Origin: Monarcha castaneiventris obscurior
Lineage: Eukaryota; Chordata; Aves; Passeriformes; Monarchidae
Length of the DNA stretch: 64,000 nt
NCBI GenBank assembly: GCA_026261815.1
Contig: JAMPIT010000856.1
Location: forward strand, 10,090,001-10,154,000
Reading direction: 5' to 3'
Below are positions 24,301 to 35,600 of the stretch, in pieces. The translations under genes were made by a program, and so were the position numbers. The stretch's first letter is position 1. Each line of letters begins with the position of its first letter. The notes below the pieces were generated by a model. That model was not told where the DNA came from. It searched no databases and saw only the letters and a program-made list of their open reading frames with translations.

Positions 24301-27300
24301 AATGCTGAGTAGAGAAGAAGAAAGAGTGAATGAGATGAGCCCAACCACAGCAGTAAATAAGAGCCCATCTAGGAACAATCCTCATGAGAGGGAATCTCTC
24401 TTAATGCAGTAGCCATCATTGTATTTTCTGAAGTTTCCCCAGTTGCATTCATTCCCCCAATTTTTCTCAGCTTCAAAAACCTAAGCTGCAGCTGGAAAGC
24501 ACTGAACTGCAGTCCAGGGTAATAAACACTATATTCTGATTTTCATCTATAGAGATTGCAAAAATGACATCCAAAAATACAACATCTTGTGCACCTTCTG
24601 GAAAAATTCTGGAAAATGCTTCCTTCCTCAAAATGCATCCCCAGTAAAATGAAATGGGGAACAGGGCCCACCTCTCCCATTTGAGCAAAGCAGAGCACAG
24701 CAAGCCCACTGCAAAGGAACATGCCATGCTCATGACTGCTCTGGAGTTTCTGACAAGGGCTCCATGCTGCAGCACAGAAAAGGCTCTCCAGAACAGCCTC
24801 TTCCCTCCACTGAATACATACCCTTTGCTGTCAGCCTCACACAGTTACTCACTCCTTTGCAGCCACGAACTCATCATTAGCCACTTTCTTCTCAATGTTT
24901 TTCACTAGTTTTTCACCATAGTGATTAATGATATGGAACATCTGAAATGCAAACCAAAGCAGAAAGCACTATTGACTCTGTCCCTGCCACCAAACAAGGC
25001 TGGGCCACGCTGCCATCTGTCACTTGCCATGTAGGGCTTGTGGGGGGAAGGGCGAGCAAGGGAAAACTCATTTCCAGGCCTCAGTTGTTGCTTTCTCTCA
25101 TCTTAACAAACTGTCCAGAGAGCTCATCTGACTAGGACTGAGCAAGGCTCTCCTCCAAAAATCCACACACAGCTCCCATTCCAGCTAAGCATCCACTCCA
25201 GCTGGGAGTGAACATGGCTCCTGGGCGCATGGAAAACGGGCAGCCATGGTCTGAGTGATGTGTTTAGCAGGATGAACACACAGGCCATAGGGCCAACAGC
25301 CTCAGCTTGCAATACCTCGTGTGCTGTTTCATCCCCCACCCCCTTCTCCTGCCTCCCTCCCCAGGATGGCAGACAGACACTGTGTTGGTGAACTGTACCA
25401 ACAATGCAGGTGTTCATGGATGTGGTCCTGCCTAACAGGGCAACCTCCCCATTTGAGGGGAAGGTCTGCACCCAGAAACAGCCCAGTTCTCCCTCCAGCT
25501 ACTGATGCAAAGTACCAGTGGCCTGTGCTTTACCTCCTTCAGCTTCCCACTGGTGAAGGTTGGAGACAGCACGGTACGAATCCTTTTCCACTGCTCATCT
25601 GCAGCCATGTTGACGGCCGACTCCAGGATCCCGTTCAGACCAAAGTTCTGCACAGGAGAACAGGACACAGGACAATGTTTACAGCCCCCTTCCACATGAC
25701 AGAAATGCAAAGAGAAGCCTTCCATGGAGTGTTGACTCAGCCCCTGATGTCACGACAGCTCTACCTCAATCAGTAAACACAAATGCAAACAAAAGTCTAA
25801 GAGTCATAAATGACATCAGCCCTGGGGCACATCCAGGCTGATGGCCCAATGCCCCAGCCAGAGTGGCCCCTACACCTCCCTAGCAGCGTTTTGATGTTGG
25901 TACCATCAGTAAACTGGGGCACATCAGAGAGCAAGCACTTGCTGAAGGGCCCAGAGGAGAACAGAAACCAGGAAGAAACTCCTTCTTTCTTGCTGCATGT
26001 ACTCTGTACTGGACAGCAAAGCACAGGACTAGGTACCTACCCGGCGATTAGTAAAAACATTGTAGCACTCTTTCACCAGGATGTTTTTGATGAGGATGGG
26101 GTCCAAAACAGCCAGTACAGGCTGCCTGCCATCATAAATCCTAAGCCAAAAGAAACCCACAGTCAGTTCATCCTTCATGGTCAATGGAAGCAAAAGCAGC
26201 CTGGCCATGGCACAACTGGTTTGGGCCACCTGAGTCACCTCTGACAAAACAGCTGAAAGGACGAGGCTGCAACTTTATTATGCAGTGAAACAGGAGAAAG
26301 GGAAAGACAGTGACAAACATGGGCAGCATGAGCATTTCTAGCAATCGTCTGTGGTACTGAAGAGTTGCCAAAGCTGTGTGGGTTTAGATAAAAGGCAGCT
26401 TTTTGCCACGATGTTGACCCCCTGCACTCGGGCTGTCTGAGCTGTTTCCACTACTCGTGGCTGGAGACAAGAAATCCACACCAAACAGCCCACCTGTGGG
26501 GGAAAGAGATTTCCTGCCTGGCCTACAAGGCACTGAGAGGTGAAAAACTCATCTGTCTCCTCCATTTTCCAATCAACAGAGACAGAAAAACTTAAAAGTC
26601 ATGGTGTGGGCTAAAGGGCAGGGAGCCTTGGGCCACAGCTGAGGGAAGCTGCCATCTTCAAGAAGCTTGCAAGCATTTAATCTTCAGAAAAAATGCACCA
26701 GGCTTCATGAAGCCTCCCAGGATTTTTTTGCAGAGCAATTTTGTTTTGGTCTGAGAGGTTCTCAGTAGAAGCATAAGAGAGAGGCCCCTACACAAAAGCA
26801 GCACTGTGCAGGGAGCAGGGAGGCAGGTTGAAAGGTAGCTTGTGCCCCAGCTCTGGGAGAAGCAGGGAGCAAGATGAAAAACACCGTGGCAGCCTGCAGC
26901 TTCCTTTCTGCTCCAGACACACAGAAGAGCAGCTTCAAAGGCAGGAGGCTCAGTTTGACACCAAGCAGTAGAGGTGATTTTCAAAGCTTCTGCAAACAAA
27001 TGACCCCACAAACTGGCCATCACCATCCCAGCCCCATACCACACTGAAATCCCAGCAGGAGAGAAGACTTGGAGAGATGGGTGGAGACTTTCCCAGTGGT
27101 GAACCTTGATTCTCCCAGGCTGTCACTGCTGGAATTACAGTGCTGAGACACATGACAGTGGTGTGCCTTTCCCCATTCTATTCTGGGGCTGTGGAGCACC
27201 CCAAACTTGTAGTTTTGTTCTGCAGAAACTCACCCCCAGATTTTTCCATACTTTTCAAAGCATTCCTCATCAAATTTGTGGACTCCCTGGAAAAGAAGAA

Positions 27301-29030
27301 AGGAGAAATGAACAGTTTGCCAGTGAAAAGTGATCAAAGCAGGTCACAGCTGGCAGCACAGTGCATCCCACAGCCCCACTCTAAGGGGCAGAGGTTGAGG
27401 TTGGGAGGTGCATGGTCCTCTTAAGCATCACATAGATGCTTAGGGGACATTTGCATTGGAGAGAAAAAAGAGAGCAGAGATTAAAAAAAAAAAAAAGCAC
27501 TTTCAACTTCCACCAGCCAACCTGATCTAAAAATGTAACGAAGATGAGGTATGACAGGGTACAAAGTTTTAGTGAGCAGAGTTAGGAGGCAGAACTGGAT
27601 CCCAGGGTGTCCTTTCACCTTCAGCTCAACAAGTTAAGAGCTGCTGCTGCTGCCTTGTCCTCAAATGATCTTCCTCTGCAGTTACTGAACTGGAGTGAAC
27701 ACGGATTTTTAGTTTGTTTCCATTAGGGTTTTAACTGATGTCACATGTAACGATGAAACTTATGGGACACGTAACACTCAATAAACCATTACTAAGAGGC
27801 AACGTGCATGATGTAAACCCAGCAAACACAAACTCATTCAGGTCAGCCTGAACTTTTACGTTCTCTGTGTGTCCAGAGAGCTTCCTACCTAAAACTGTAA
27901 TTTTCACCTGACCCAATCAAGGACAGAGATGCCCAAAGAATGGAGAAAACAGCACCAGCCACAGGAAGGATCTAAGGCACTACAGAGCAGCAGCTGCTGG
28001 TACTCACATGCCGGTACTCCAGGAAAGTTCCCACAAATGGCAGAGGCCGTGGGCCAGGAATGCCCAGCTTCTTGAAGGTCCGGTAGGGCCATATCCCATA
28101 GCTGCCAAGCAAAGAGCAGGTGAGAAGCACTTATGCAATGAAAACAGAAGATGCTTCTTCCTGAAGCACGGAAACTGCTTAAATAACTGGTTCCTGTCAC
28201 TCAGAGAAAGCTGAAATTATGGACCAGCAGCAGCCCTGCTGAGGATGCTCTTTGCAGTAAATGCAGGATCACTTGGGGTATGTTTTGACAGAAGACAAGG
28301 GCTGAAAGGAGCTGCAGCCCAGCCTAGGAAAACCAGCATACGTGGGCACCTCAGGGCTTTATTCAGGGCCTCATTTAGTCACCCAGATCAGACAACTGTG
28401 ACTCAGGAGAGGTCTCGCAGCTCTGAAGCTGAGGCCTGCCCTTGCGTTTGTCTTTGCAAAGACCTCCTGCGATGCTCAGGTGGCCGCGCTACAGCCACGG
28501 CACGGCACGGACATAAATTACCACGGCAAAATTAAGTTTTTGAATGCATAGCTCACTACAGCTCCCCTGAGCCACATATGCCGAAGTTTTGCCAACAGAA
28601 CCACTTAATCGGGGGGCTCTGCTGGCAGCAGCTCCGGCATTACCCTGCGCTGCTCCCAGCTGGCACAGACCAAGGACGCCACGGGCGCTGCTCTCTTTAA
28701 ACACCCGGAAGTTACTCCTCCTTGGGAAAAGTTAAAAAAAACACAAAAAAACAATCAAGGATTTCCTATAATCTCCCACCCAGCCCAGCTCGCTCCTTCC
28801 CGCTGGCAGCGGGGCCGCGCAGCCCCCCTGACCAGCCCTCGCTGTGCCCTGAGGGCAGCGCGGGGCCCCCGGGTGCTTTCAGCGCTAGTTCACTCGAACC
28901 CCGCTGGCACCGGGCTCTCCTCCTGCCCTGCCCTGCCCAGGGGACCGGCCTCTACTTACAGGGCCACGAGGCACAGGAAGGCGATGAGGAGCAGCCAGGT
29001 GACGGGGGACAGGCTAGGCAGGAGCTGCAT
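18285..29030 (-). CDS. CYP3A: Cytochrome P450 family 3 subfamily A, complete 13-exon gene
   Basis: Joined coding exons (minus strand, 5' to 3'): 29030-28960, 28101-28008, 27286-27234, 26140-26041, 25647-25534, 24941-24853, 24304-24156, 23648-23521, 23222-23138, 22507-22347, 22176-21950, 20510-20348, 18380-18285. They total 1,530 bp, 509 residues plus TGA. All introns are GT-AG and the frame closes throughout. The protein has an N-terminal membrane anchor (about 4-24), a proline-rich hinge (PGPRPLPF in exon 2), the I-helix oxygen-binding AGYETT at 311-316, ExxR at 368-371 (ESIR), PERF at about 422-425, and the heme loop [10 protein letters not shown] with ligand Cys448. From knowledge of the family, it is an ER-membrane monooxygenase using NADPH-P450 reductase to oxidise steroids, bile acids and xenobiotics. 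Exon sizes match mammalian CYP3A except exon 9, which is 18 bp longer. Subfamily A is well supported. The exact avian paralogue is not. Confidence 0.96.
18381..20347 (-). other. CYP3A intron 12
   Basis: 1,967 bp, the longest intron of this gene. No exon or recognisable repeat was seen inside. A stretch near 20,050-20,080 reads LRKTLLQ in one frame, superficially like the CYP3A C-terminus, but the real terminal exon is at 18,285-18,380. Confidence 0.7.
20348..20510 (-). CDS. CYP3A: CYP3A coding exon 12 (heme-binding loop)
   Basis: 163 bp, residues 424-478. The acceptor is GTAATCAG|GTTCAA and the donor is ACACCG|GTGAGG. It contains the P450 signature [15 protein letters not shown] with axial Cys448, then [14 protein letters not shown]. 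The frame stays open past the donor, but the real sequence continues in an exon about 2 kb away. Confidence 0.97.
21950..22176 (-). CDS. CYP3A: CYP3A coding exon 11 (K-helix ExxR)
   Basis: 227 bp, residues 349-424. The acceptor is CTCCCAG|GCCACT and the donor is GAGAG|GTGAGG. It encodes [20 protein letters not shown], in which Glu368 and Arg371 form the ExxR pair, then ERVCKK, HRDPQYW and the start of PERF. A C-run (CCCCCCCCCC on the plus strand near 22224) lies in the intron just upstream. Confidence 0.97.
22347..22507 (-). CDS. CYP3A: CYP3A coding exon 10 (I-helix)
   Basis: 161 bp, residues 295-348. The acceptor is TTTTTCAG|CATTAA and the donor is AACAAG|GTAAAG. It carries the oxygen-activation motif AGYETTSS (from Ala311, with Thr315-Thr316) preceded by Phe310, the equivalent of CYP3A4 Phe304. 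It then encodes [19 protein letters not shown]. Confidence 0.97.
23138..23222 (-). CDS. CYP3A: CYP3A coding exon 9 (longer than the mammalian exon)
   Basis: 85 bp, residues 267-295. The acceptor is CTCCCCAG|GATCGG and the donor is ACAAAA|GTATG. It encodes [15 protein letters not shown], then a Ser/Asp-rich linker ([13 protein letters not shown]). I recall 67 bp for the human exon, so about six codons are extra, all in the surface linker before the I-helix. The phase is kept. Confidence 0.94.
23521..23648 (-). CDS. CYP3A: CYP3A coding exon 8 (F-G region)
   Basis: 128 bp, residues 224-266. The acceptor is CTTCTAG|TGTTGT and the donor is AGCATG|GTGAG. It encodes [20 protein letters not shown] and a basic helix (KIKKEREKG). 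This F'-G' region dips into the membrane and shapes substrate access in CYP3A enzymes. Confidence 0.94.
24156..24304 (-). CDS. CYP3A: CYP3A coding exon 7
   Basis: 149 bp, residues 174-224. The acceptor is CTACTCAG|CATTTT and the donor is CTTAG|GTATG. It encodes the hallmark stretch [20 protein letters not shown] and then NNPNDPFV, one of the most conserved blocks of CYP3A proteins. The F-helix residues after it are variable, as expected. Confidence 0.95.
24853..24941 (-). CDS. CYP3A: CYP3A coding exon 6
   Basis: 89 bp, residues 145-174. The acceptor is CATTTCAG|ATGTTC and the donor is AAGGA|GTGAG. It encodes [15 protein letters not shown] and the following helical segment, rich in Lys and Glu. 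Confidence 0.94.
25534..25647 (-). CDS. CYP3A: CYP3A coding exon 5 (B'-C region, substrate site 1)
   Basis: 114 bp, residues 107-144. The acceptor is TGTGCAG|AACTTT and the donor is AAGGAG|GTAAAG. It contains Trp126 and Arg130 (WKRIR), which contact heme propionates in this family, followed by [12 protein letters not shown]. In the substrate recognition site, Asn119 and Glu115 stand where human CYP3A4 has Ser119 and Lys115. Confidence 0.95.
26041..26140 (-). CDS. CYP3A: CYP3A coding exon 4
   Basis: 100 bp, residues 73-106. The acceptor is GCTTAG|GATTTA and the donor is CGCCGG|GTAGGT. It encodes [19 protein letters not shown] and on to VFTNRR. The paired Arg105-Arg106 align by position with those of human CYP3A4, with no gaps needed up to this point. 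Confidence 0.95.
27234..27286 (-). CDS. CYP3A: CYP3A coding exon 3
   Basis: 53 bp, residues 56-73. The acceptor is TTCCAG|GGAGTC and the donor is TGGGG|GTGAG. It encodes [18 protein letters not shown], matching the CYP3A A-helix and first beta-strand region (the family's CxxKYGK.WG pattern). Confidence 0.95.
27482..27496. repeat. Poly-A run in CYP3A intron 2
   Basis: About 15 consecutive A on the plus strand between exons 2 and 3, following GAGATT. No retroelement body was recognised next to it. Confidence 0.6.
28008..28101 (-). CDS. CYP3A: CYP3A coding exon 2 (proline-rich hinge)
   Basis: 94 bp, residues 24-55. The acceptor is TTGGCAG|CTATGG and the donor is GGCAT|GTGAG. It encodes [19 protein letters not shown] and continues LPFVGTF, containing the PGPxPLPF hinge needed for folding of microsomal P450s. 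Confidence 0.95.
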
Positions 29031-29660
29031 GGTGCCCGCTGTCCGCCCGCAGCCTGGGCCCGCCACACGTCAGGGAGGCGGCGCTTCCCCGCCCGCTCGC
29101 TGCCTCAGGGCCGGGCCCCGGGCGGCTCCCCCGGCTCCGGGGTGTCGGTCCCCGCTCCCGTGGCGCTGGGAATCGCTGAAAGGGCGGTTTGCTCACACGG
29201 AGCAAAGGGCGGCAGCGCCCCGAGCTCCTCGCGCTGTCTCTGGAGGGACAAGGAGCTGTTCCCGTGTCCCGCCTGTTCCAGCTCCGGAGGGTGTCCGTGT
29301 CTGCACCTCCCCTCTGCCTCCTCTCCCAGCTCCATGGATCGTGTCCTGTAGCGCCTATTTAAGGTCCAGGAGGACACAGACCTGCACCAAACACCTGCCC
29401 AGGCTGAAAGGGGCTCGTTGCCCTCGGGCAGATTCTCTGAAAGGCACAGTCCTGTGGCAGCATGACTTGTAGTCGTGCCTGTGGAGTCCGTGGCTGATGC
29501 CCCGCTGCTGGGAGCGCCGGCTGCGGTGTCCTGCCGCCCCCAGGGAGCCGCCAGGGCAGGCCCGTGTGGGCAGCAGGTGCTGAGGGCTCCCCGGCCGTGC
29601 CACCTGGATCGGATGGATTCCCCACATCCCCTCTGCACCGAGCGTTCTCGCCGCACTCAG
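28780..29660. promoter_or_regulatory. CpG-rich GC block over CYP3A exon 1, likely promoter
   Basis: From about 28,780 to 29,660 the sequence becomes strongly GC-rich with many CpG dinucleotides (GCGGGGCCGCGCAGC, GGCCGGGCCCCGGGCGG), unlike the DNA on either side. Within 100 bases upstream of the ATG there is an Sp1-type CCCCGCCC (29,087-29,094) and a CRE-like TGACGTG on the minus strand (29,066-29,072). A TATA-like TTAAATA on the minus strand (29,356-29,362) is about 330 bases from the ATG, far for a 5' UTR. I infer a CpG-island style promoter. The long overlapping ORFs on both strands here are a by-product of GC richness. Confidence 0.6.
28960..29030 (-). CDS. CYP3A: CYP3A coding exon 1 (start, membrane anchor)
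   Basis: 71 bp encoding residues 1-24. The ATG at 29030-29028 lies in GCACCATGC, a fair initiation context, and is followed by a hydrophobic helix ([13 protein letters not shown]) that would hold the enzyme in the ER membrane. The donor is CCCT|GTAAG. The 71-bp length is the same as I recall for exon 1 coding sequence of mammalian CYP3A genes, which supports this start. Confidence 0.93.
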
Positions 29661-32600
29661 GTTGCACAAGATGATGCCATTTGGCTTTAGGCAGCTCCGT
29701 TTCCTCTCAGACACGGGACTGGCTGCTTTCTGCCAGAGAAATGGGAAATGCTTTACGTGTATGGGGACACATTGGAGCCTCTGGGCAGGTTAGTTCCAGC
29801 GGATGCAAACATCCCGTGCTGGTGGGCAGGTGTGGGGATGGGTCAGGACGTGGTGTCCTTTGTTCCCATCACGCTGGGAAGGGCCACAAACCTCTTCCTC
29901 TGTTCAGTCCAGCACTGTCCCCTTCTCCGTGTTCCCTGAACATATCAGTAGAGCCACACGGACCCAGCTAAGGACCCTCTGTGCACGTAACACTCACCCG
30001 CATCAGACATCACTCTTCTGCCTTTGACACACTCAGCCTTAAAGAAACCCAAGTGCTTCTGCAATTACCTGCCAGTCACATCTCACGTGGCTCTCCCCAC
30101 AGGCGGATTTTGCCTCTGCCCAAACATTTCTTTTGCCTCATAAAACACAAGTAGCATGTGCTGAGCTGCCGGTGGGTCCAGCAGTCACCTCCACATTTAT
30201 GAGGAGGAGCTGAGCAGCAGCACTGCCAGTCTTGGTAGGTCAGCGTCTCGGACATCTCCAGCGTGGCACAGCCTCGATGTGCTTAATGATTCACATAATC
30301 ACTGGCTGACAGTAATCAATTAACCATTTTATAGAGGCACATCCCTGATTCCTGCTTCTCCAGGCTGCTCTGAAGAGCTGAGCTCTAGCAGCCTGCTGTG
30401 ACAGGAACTTTATTCTCCGTTTTATGGGATCTGCCCCTTTTAAGACACCTTGAAGCAATTGTACTCGGGGAGTTATCCTTTCTCTTGCATCCAAAGGCTG
30501 GTTCTTCTCCTTGATGGGTCCCATACCAGAAGGACATAAAGAACAGCAGTGAGAGGCAGGAGGAGAAACCAGGTGCTGGAGCAGTAACTCCCTGGCTGGG
30601 ATTAGCTGCATTTTCTCTCACACAAACCCTTTGATTTTCCAACATCTTCTAACAGCTGTTGTGATTTCTCAGTGGGAAGCAGGTTTGTGGTCCAGTATTT
30701 TCTTCTCTCTCAGATGGGAACTGAAGCAAAGACAGACTTCAGAACTGGAGAACAAGGATGCTAGCTAGCCTCCAAAATATGTAAATAAACTGTGCAAGTA
30801 TCTTTGCATACAAGGCAATTATTCATTTGTCCAAAACAAGTTTGAGTGGGAGCAATTTACTATTTAGAGATATGGTTCACCATGTGAACCTCTGCAAACT
30901 CCTTATTCATCTGTCTTCTGGTTTGGTTTTTTTTGCAGGTCTCTTGAAGTGCTGTGTCTCTCCAGCTCCCTAGATTTGAGAAAATCATAGTTGATAAAAT
31001 GTCCACCTCCCAGTCAAAATTGCTGTGATGACTCAGAGCTGCAGGTGGGGCCATCCTGAACACTCACTGAAAGATAATTTATACAAATTGCGTGTATTAA
31101 AGTGATGCTTTTATCCTTACACAGCCCTTTAGACCAAATGTAGTGGTAGACTCTGTACTTACTGAGACTATTTATCTAATGTGACTATCACTGAAATGGC
31201 ACCCAGGAGGGATAAAGCAGAGGGGAAGGCTCTCCAGATCATTTTTCTAGCAACATTTAAAGGGGTTTAGCATTGTTGGCAAGCAAATCACACAACAGTG
31301 CTGCACGTGAGGGGCTGCTGCAGCATCCCACCACCTTGTCTAAGAGAATGGAAGAAAGTTGCCCAGATTTGGGCTACATAAGTTTTTTCTGTCCAAGGCT
31401 GGTGATCCAGCAAAAACATCTTATGGTAGGAAAAGGGGAGTGATGAGTGCCCCCCATTGCACTTGTGCAGCAGATGTGCTAAAACAAGTGAAAAATAGCA
31501 GACTGTAAGTTGACATCAATGCTTCTAATTCACCTCTTTCACAAAACTGTCATTTCCCACCCCCCACCCCCCACCTTCCCATTTCAGGTAATAACTTATT
31601 AATAGATGTCTCCAAGAGAGCTGCTGAAAACCCCATTGGTAGGAGCCACATCAATGCCAGTGACCTCTTTGATGTGCTGGTCTCTGGGCATGGTTATATA
31701 TTAGAAGGCAGAGCTGGTTCACAGCCCTAGGGATTTTTCCCGGGTTACAAACCTGTACCTATGAAGGACCCCGAGTGGTCCAAAAGGAAAGTTCTCCTCT
31801 GGGTCATAAGCCCATGTGGCCTCAGCCTCTCTGACATCGCCCTTCTTACTGACACCAACACAGTGCCACTGCTTTCCCCATTAATAACAAATCCCAAGGG
31901 CTCTAAAAAGGCTGGCTGGAGCCCCGGTGATGTGCACAGTGCTATTAAAAGACTATTTATTCTTATGCCCTGGGGAGAGGACGAGTAACTGAGTGTGACC
32001 CTCTTCCCCCACCTCAGGGTGTGCCTTGCTGGTCCTGGGCAGCACTGAAGCCATGGCCCTGCTCTGCCACGCTCGCCCTCTGGCCACCACGTGATCCCTG
32101 GCACTGCGGTGGCCCCTGGCATGTTTGCTCTTGCTGTGCCACCTCGGCAGCAATCCCAGTTCAATATTAACTCACCCATTATCTACCACTCCTCTTTGCA
32201 GTGGCAGCGTGCTGGGAGTTCGTGCACTGGGTGCTCTTCCTGTGTTTGTGCCACCCTGGAGCGCAGCACCCCTCTGCTGTGCCAACACCCTGCACTCCTC
32301 TGAGCTGGCAGGGAGCAGGTGGCCAAGAAGCTGACATGTGTGGGGGTCCAAAGGCTGATGGTCACCATGGCTAACACAAACAGAAGGAGACATGAACTGT
32401 GATGTCTGGCTGTAGTCACTTAAAAATGGGACAATGCACCTTAGACCACTGGAGAATGGTGACTGCGGCAAAGAGGATGATATTAAACCTCATGCAGAAC
32501 TTCAGTTTCTAAAAGCTCCAAGATAGACAGAGATACAAAAAATTTAACTAAAGGGTTCTTTCTGAAGGAGAGGTGATTTTACTACTGTCTGCTTGGTGGG

Positions 32601-35600
32601 ACTGAACGAGGCCAAGGGGAGAGAAGTCCTGCATGAATGCAGAGCACTGGTGGAAGGCCATACCCAGGAGCTGAACACTCTGCTGCATCTCAGGCTCTTG
32701 TTAGCTGCTGTGTTACAGACCTGAAGGTTTTCATTTCCTCCATATACTATGGGAAAAGTTGTAACACACATAGTCTTTCTAACAGACAGCAAAATGTCAG
32801 CCCCACTAATAACCAGGCTTTTATTCACTGTACCATCTTTAACAATTCCCTTCTTATTTTCCTCTCATCCCACAAATGGGATCATGAGCTGTTTATTCCT
32901 GGCTCTTCCTTACAAACCGTGCTCTCAAATGAGCCTTTTGAAAGGACTAAATGGGAAGGCACCAGATGTATGACATCCTCAAAGAGCTCCAGCAGCCAGG
33001 GAAGGACCAAGGGCTGGCACCAGCTTTTGCCTTCCCTCTCACTGAGCCCAAAACCACACAGCACTTCATGCCTGGGTATTTCTGAGACCTCTGCAGAGCA
33101 GAAAGACCACGTTGCTCCTTTCATCCAGCGATGCTGCTGAATGCTCCTGAAGCGTCGACAGCTGAAACCCATCTCCCTTTCACTCCTCTATAATTTCTGA
33201 GCAAGGATGGAAAATTATAAGCCACAGCCAGTGTTAAAGTACAAAACCAATTCTGGAAAGCACAGAGGGGGCAGTGCTGTGTGCACTCCCTGCTCATGCT
33301 TGGACACCAGCTCCTCCAAGGACAGCTTCTCCTTTGCCTGTCTCACATTGTACCAGAGAAGAACTTCTCTGGCTTTTCAGGCCTCCCAGCTGGTAGCTCA
33401 GTCTCACTGCATGAAGCAGCCAGAAAGTGTCATTGCACCACTTACAATGACCTCAATTTCTGCTGAGCCACTTCCAACCCAGAAGTCAAGCCAGCAAAAG
33501 ACAAAAATCATGACACGGCCCTGAAGCCATCATCTCTAAACACATGACGTGCAGCCCTTTCTACCACCATCCCCTTACCTCCAAACCCACCCTATCTCAC
33601 AAGGACACACATTAGAAACAGTCCAGTGTTCTGGAATCTCTTTTGGAGCCAGGGTCTCTGCTCAGCCAGACCCGGCGCTCGGAGCCACATGGCTGCCCAA
33701 GGGCAGAGTTTGGCCCATTGTTTCTGTCTCCAGTGCCTGGGTTCTGCATGTTTTTTCTGGACATGTTCTGGGTATGCACTCAGGGCAGGGATGAAGTTGT
33801 TTGGCTCGTGACTCATTCAGCATTGTGGACTCCCTATCAGCAGCTGCTGGATGTGAGCCATCCCCAACATGTTCAGGCACAGTCCTTGAGAATCCAAGCA
33901 GGTCTGGCTGGAGGCTTATCACTCAGCCTCACAGGATTTCTCTATTGCAGCTAAAGCCAAGCATTTGGCTGGTTGGATTAACCCTTGCTGGCGTTGTGAA
34001 ATGGGCTTCATTGAAAACAAGCATCTTTCTCTCACCTTTTAATTTCTTCTGTGGTGTGGAGACAGCTATGGATCAATGAAAGTGTCCTCATTGATCACCC
34101 TGGATGTTTTTTGCTGGACAGAGGATTGAAATACTGAATCCTTCCTCTGCCAGTCCTCCCCACGGTGGGGGATGAAACATTTCCGACTTTCCATCAGGTT
34201 ATGTGAGGTTTAATCCCAGACGATAGAGTCTCCCAGCAGATTCAGTCAGTGTCATAAATACATCTGAAAATTTGCCCTCATTTATACCAAATTTCCCATA
34301 GTTCAGCTTCTCTTATGATTCCCATTGCCCTGCTCCTCCCCTGCCCCCCACCTCTGGGGTGTTCATACCAATCAGATGCACTTGAACATACATAAAAAAG
34401 AACTCAAGATTGAAAAAGTTTGTATTTACAAGTTGAGCCTTGTAGTGTTGGAATTAGACTCTAATTAGGTCAGTCATGTTCCCCTGGTAGGGTAAGAATG
34501 ATAGTGCTGGAAAACAGACAATTTATAAAGACCCAAAAATAACTCATCCTGCTGTTTTGTAAGAAAGATGTGTTTTCTTTGCCCTGTGCTGAGGACATTG
34601 CAGTCAAGGCCACTTGGCACACTGATAGCAGCCACACAGACTGCAGCTTTGTCCCACAGGCAAAGCTGGCCTGTGCCTCAATTTCCTCCTACCAAAGGTG
34701 GGATATTTATCCTTCCCAGTTTGGCAGGGCTGTGGTGAGGTCACCGGTGTTTGTCAGGCATTTTGTCACTCCTGGCATGAGGCCCCAGGCTGTATTGCAC
34801 AGCCTTTTTCCCCCAACTTGCCTGTTACCCTTATCTACACCTTCTGTGAAGTGCACAGAGGGCACAAATTCCGATTAAGGAGGCTCAAAGAAAAGAACAA
34901 GTCCGTGGCTTTGCTCCAGCTGCTTTTCTAGGGTGGGTGTCATCAGCATGAAGGGTGCACGAAACCCCTTGGAAGTTGCACAAAGCAGGGAATTACCTTT
35001 GAATGACACCTTGGGTGTTGGTCCCATCTTCCTCTGAACACATTTTTGTCACACAACCGTGGTTTGCACCTTCCTTGTTCCTCCACAGGCAGGTGCTGCT
35101 CCTCTGATTCCACAAGACTTCACAGGTTTCAGCGCTGCTGACAAATTTGCCTTGTAAAACCTCGAAGAATGACTTCACATGTCAGCCTCGTCTGATTTAG
35201 GATTATCGTAACTCGTTAACAAATGGTGATGAACGTGCCAATTGCCTACTTAATGAAGGTTTCTACCAAGCTGGGAAGTCAGTGGCCACACCGCCTTGGC
35301 TTGGAGGGACGTGCCCAGCATTTCCAAGTAAACAAGACAGCAAAGCTAAAGAACTCCTGGACCACAGTGGAAGTGAACAAAAACCCAACAGAAACATGTG
35401 TTCACATAAAGTTCCTTTTGATTTTGTGGGAAATGCAGGTTTGAAACGAAAATAATTAGTGAGGCAAGAGGAGGAGAGGAAAAATAATAAAAACAAGAGG
35501 CAGGCTTACAAAAAGAAAACAGAAAAGGAGCAAGGAGAAAAATAAATATCCCTGGAGCAAAAACGCAGAGGGAAAAAGAGGGAACAAAAGAGACAAATAG

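Noticed and set aside
28722..29472. Plus-strand ORFs of 209 and 199 codons antisense to CYP3A exon 1
   Set aside because: They overlap each other in two frames, are rich in Pro/Arg/Ser/Gly as expected from GC-rich DNA, and have no domain. They are by-products of the CpG-rich block.
30236..30241. AGGTCA as a nuclear-receptor element for CYP3A
   Set aside because: A single half-site with no partner at a DR3, DR4 or ER6 spacing is expected by chance every few kilobases.
31745..32179. 144-codon minus-strand ORF between the two genes
   Set aside because: No recognisable domain, no consistent splice partners and overlapping ORFs on the other strand. Length alone is not enough in moderately GC-rich DNA.
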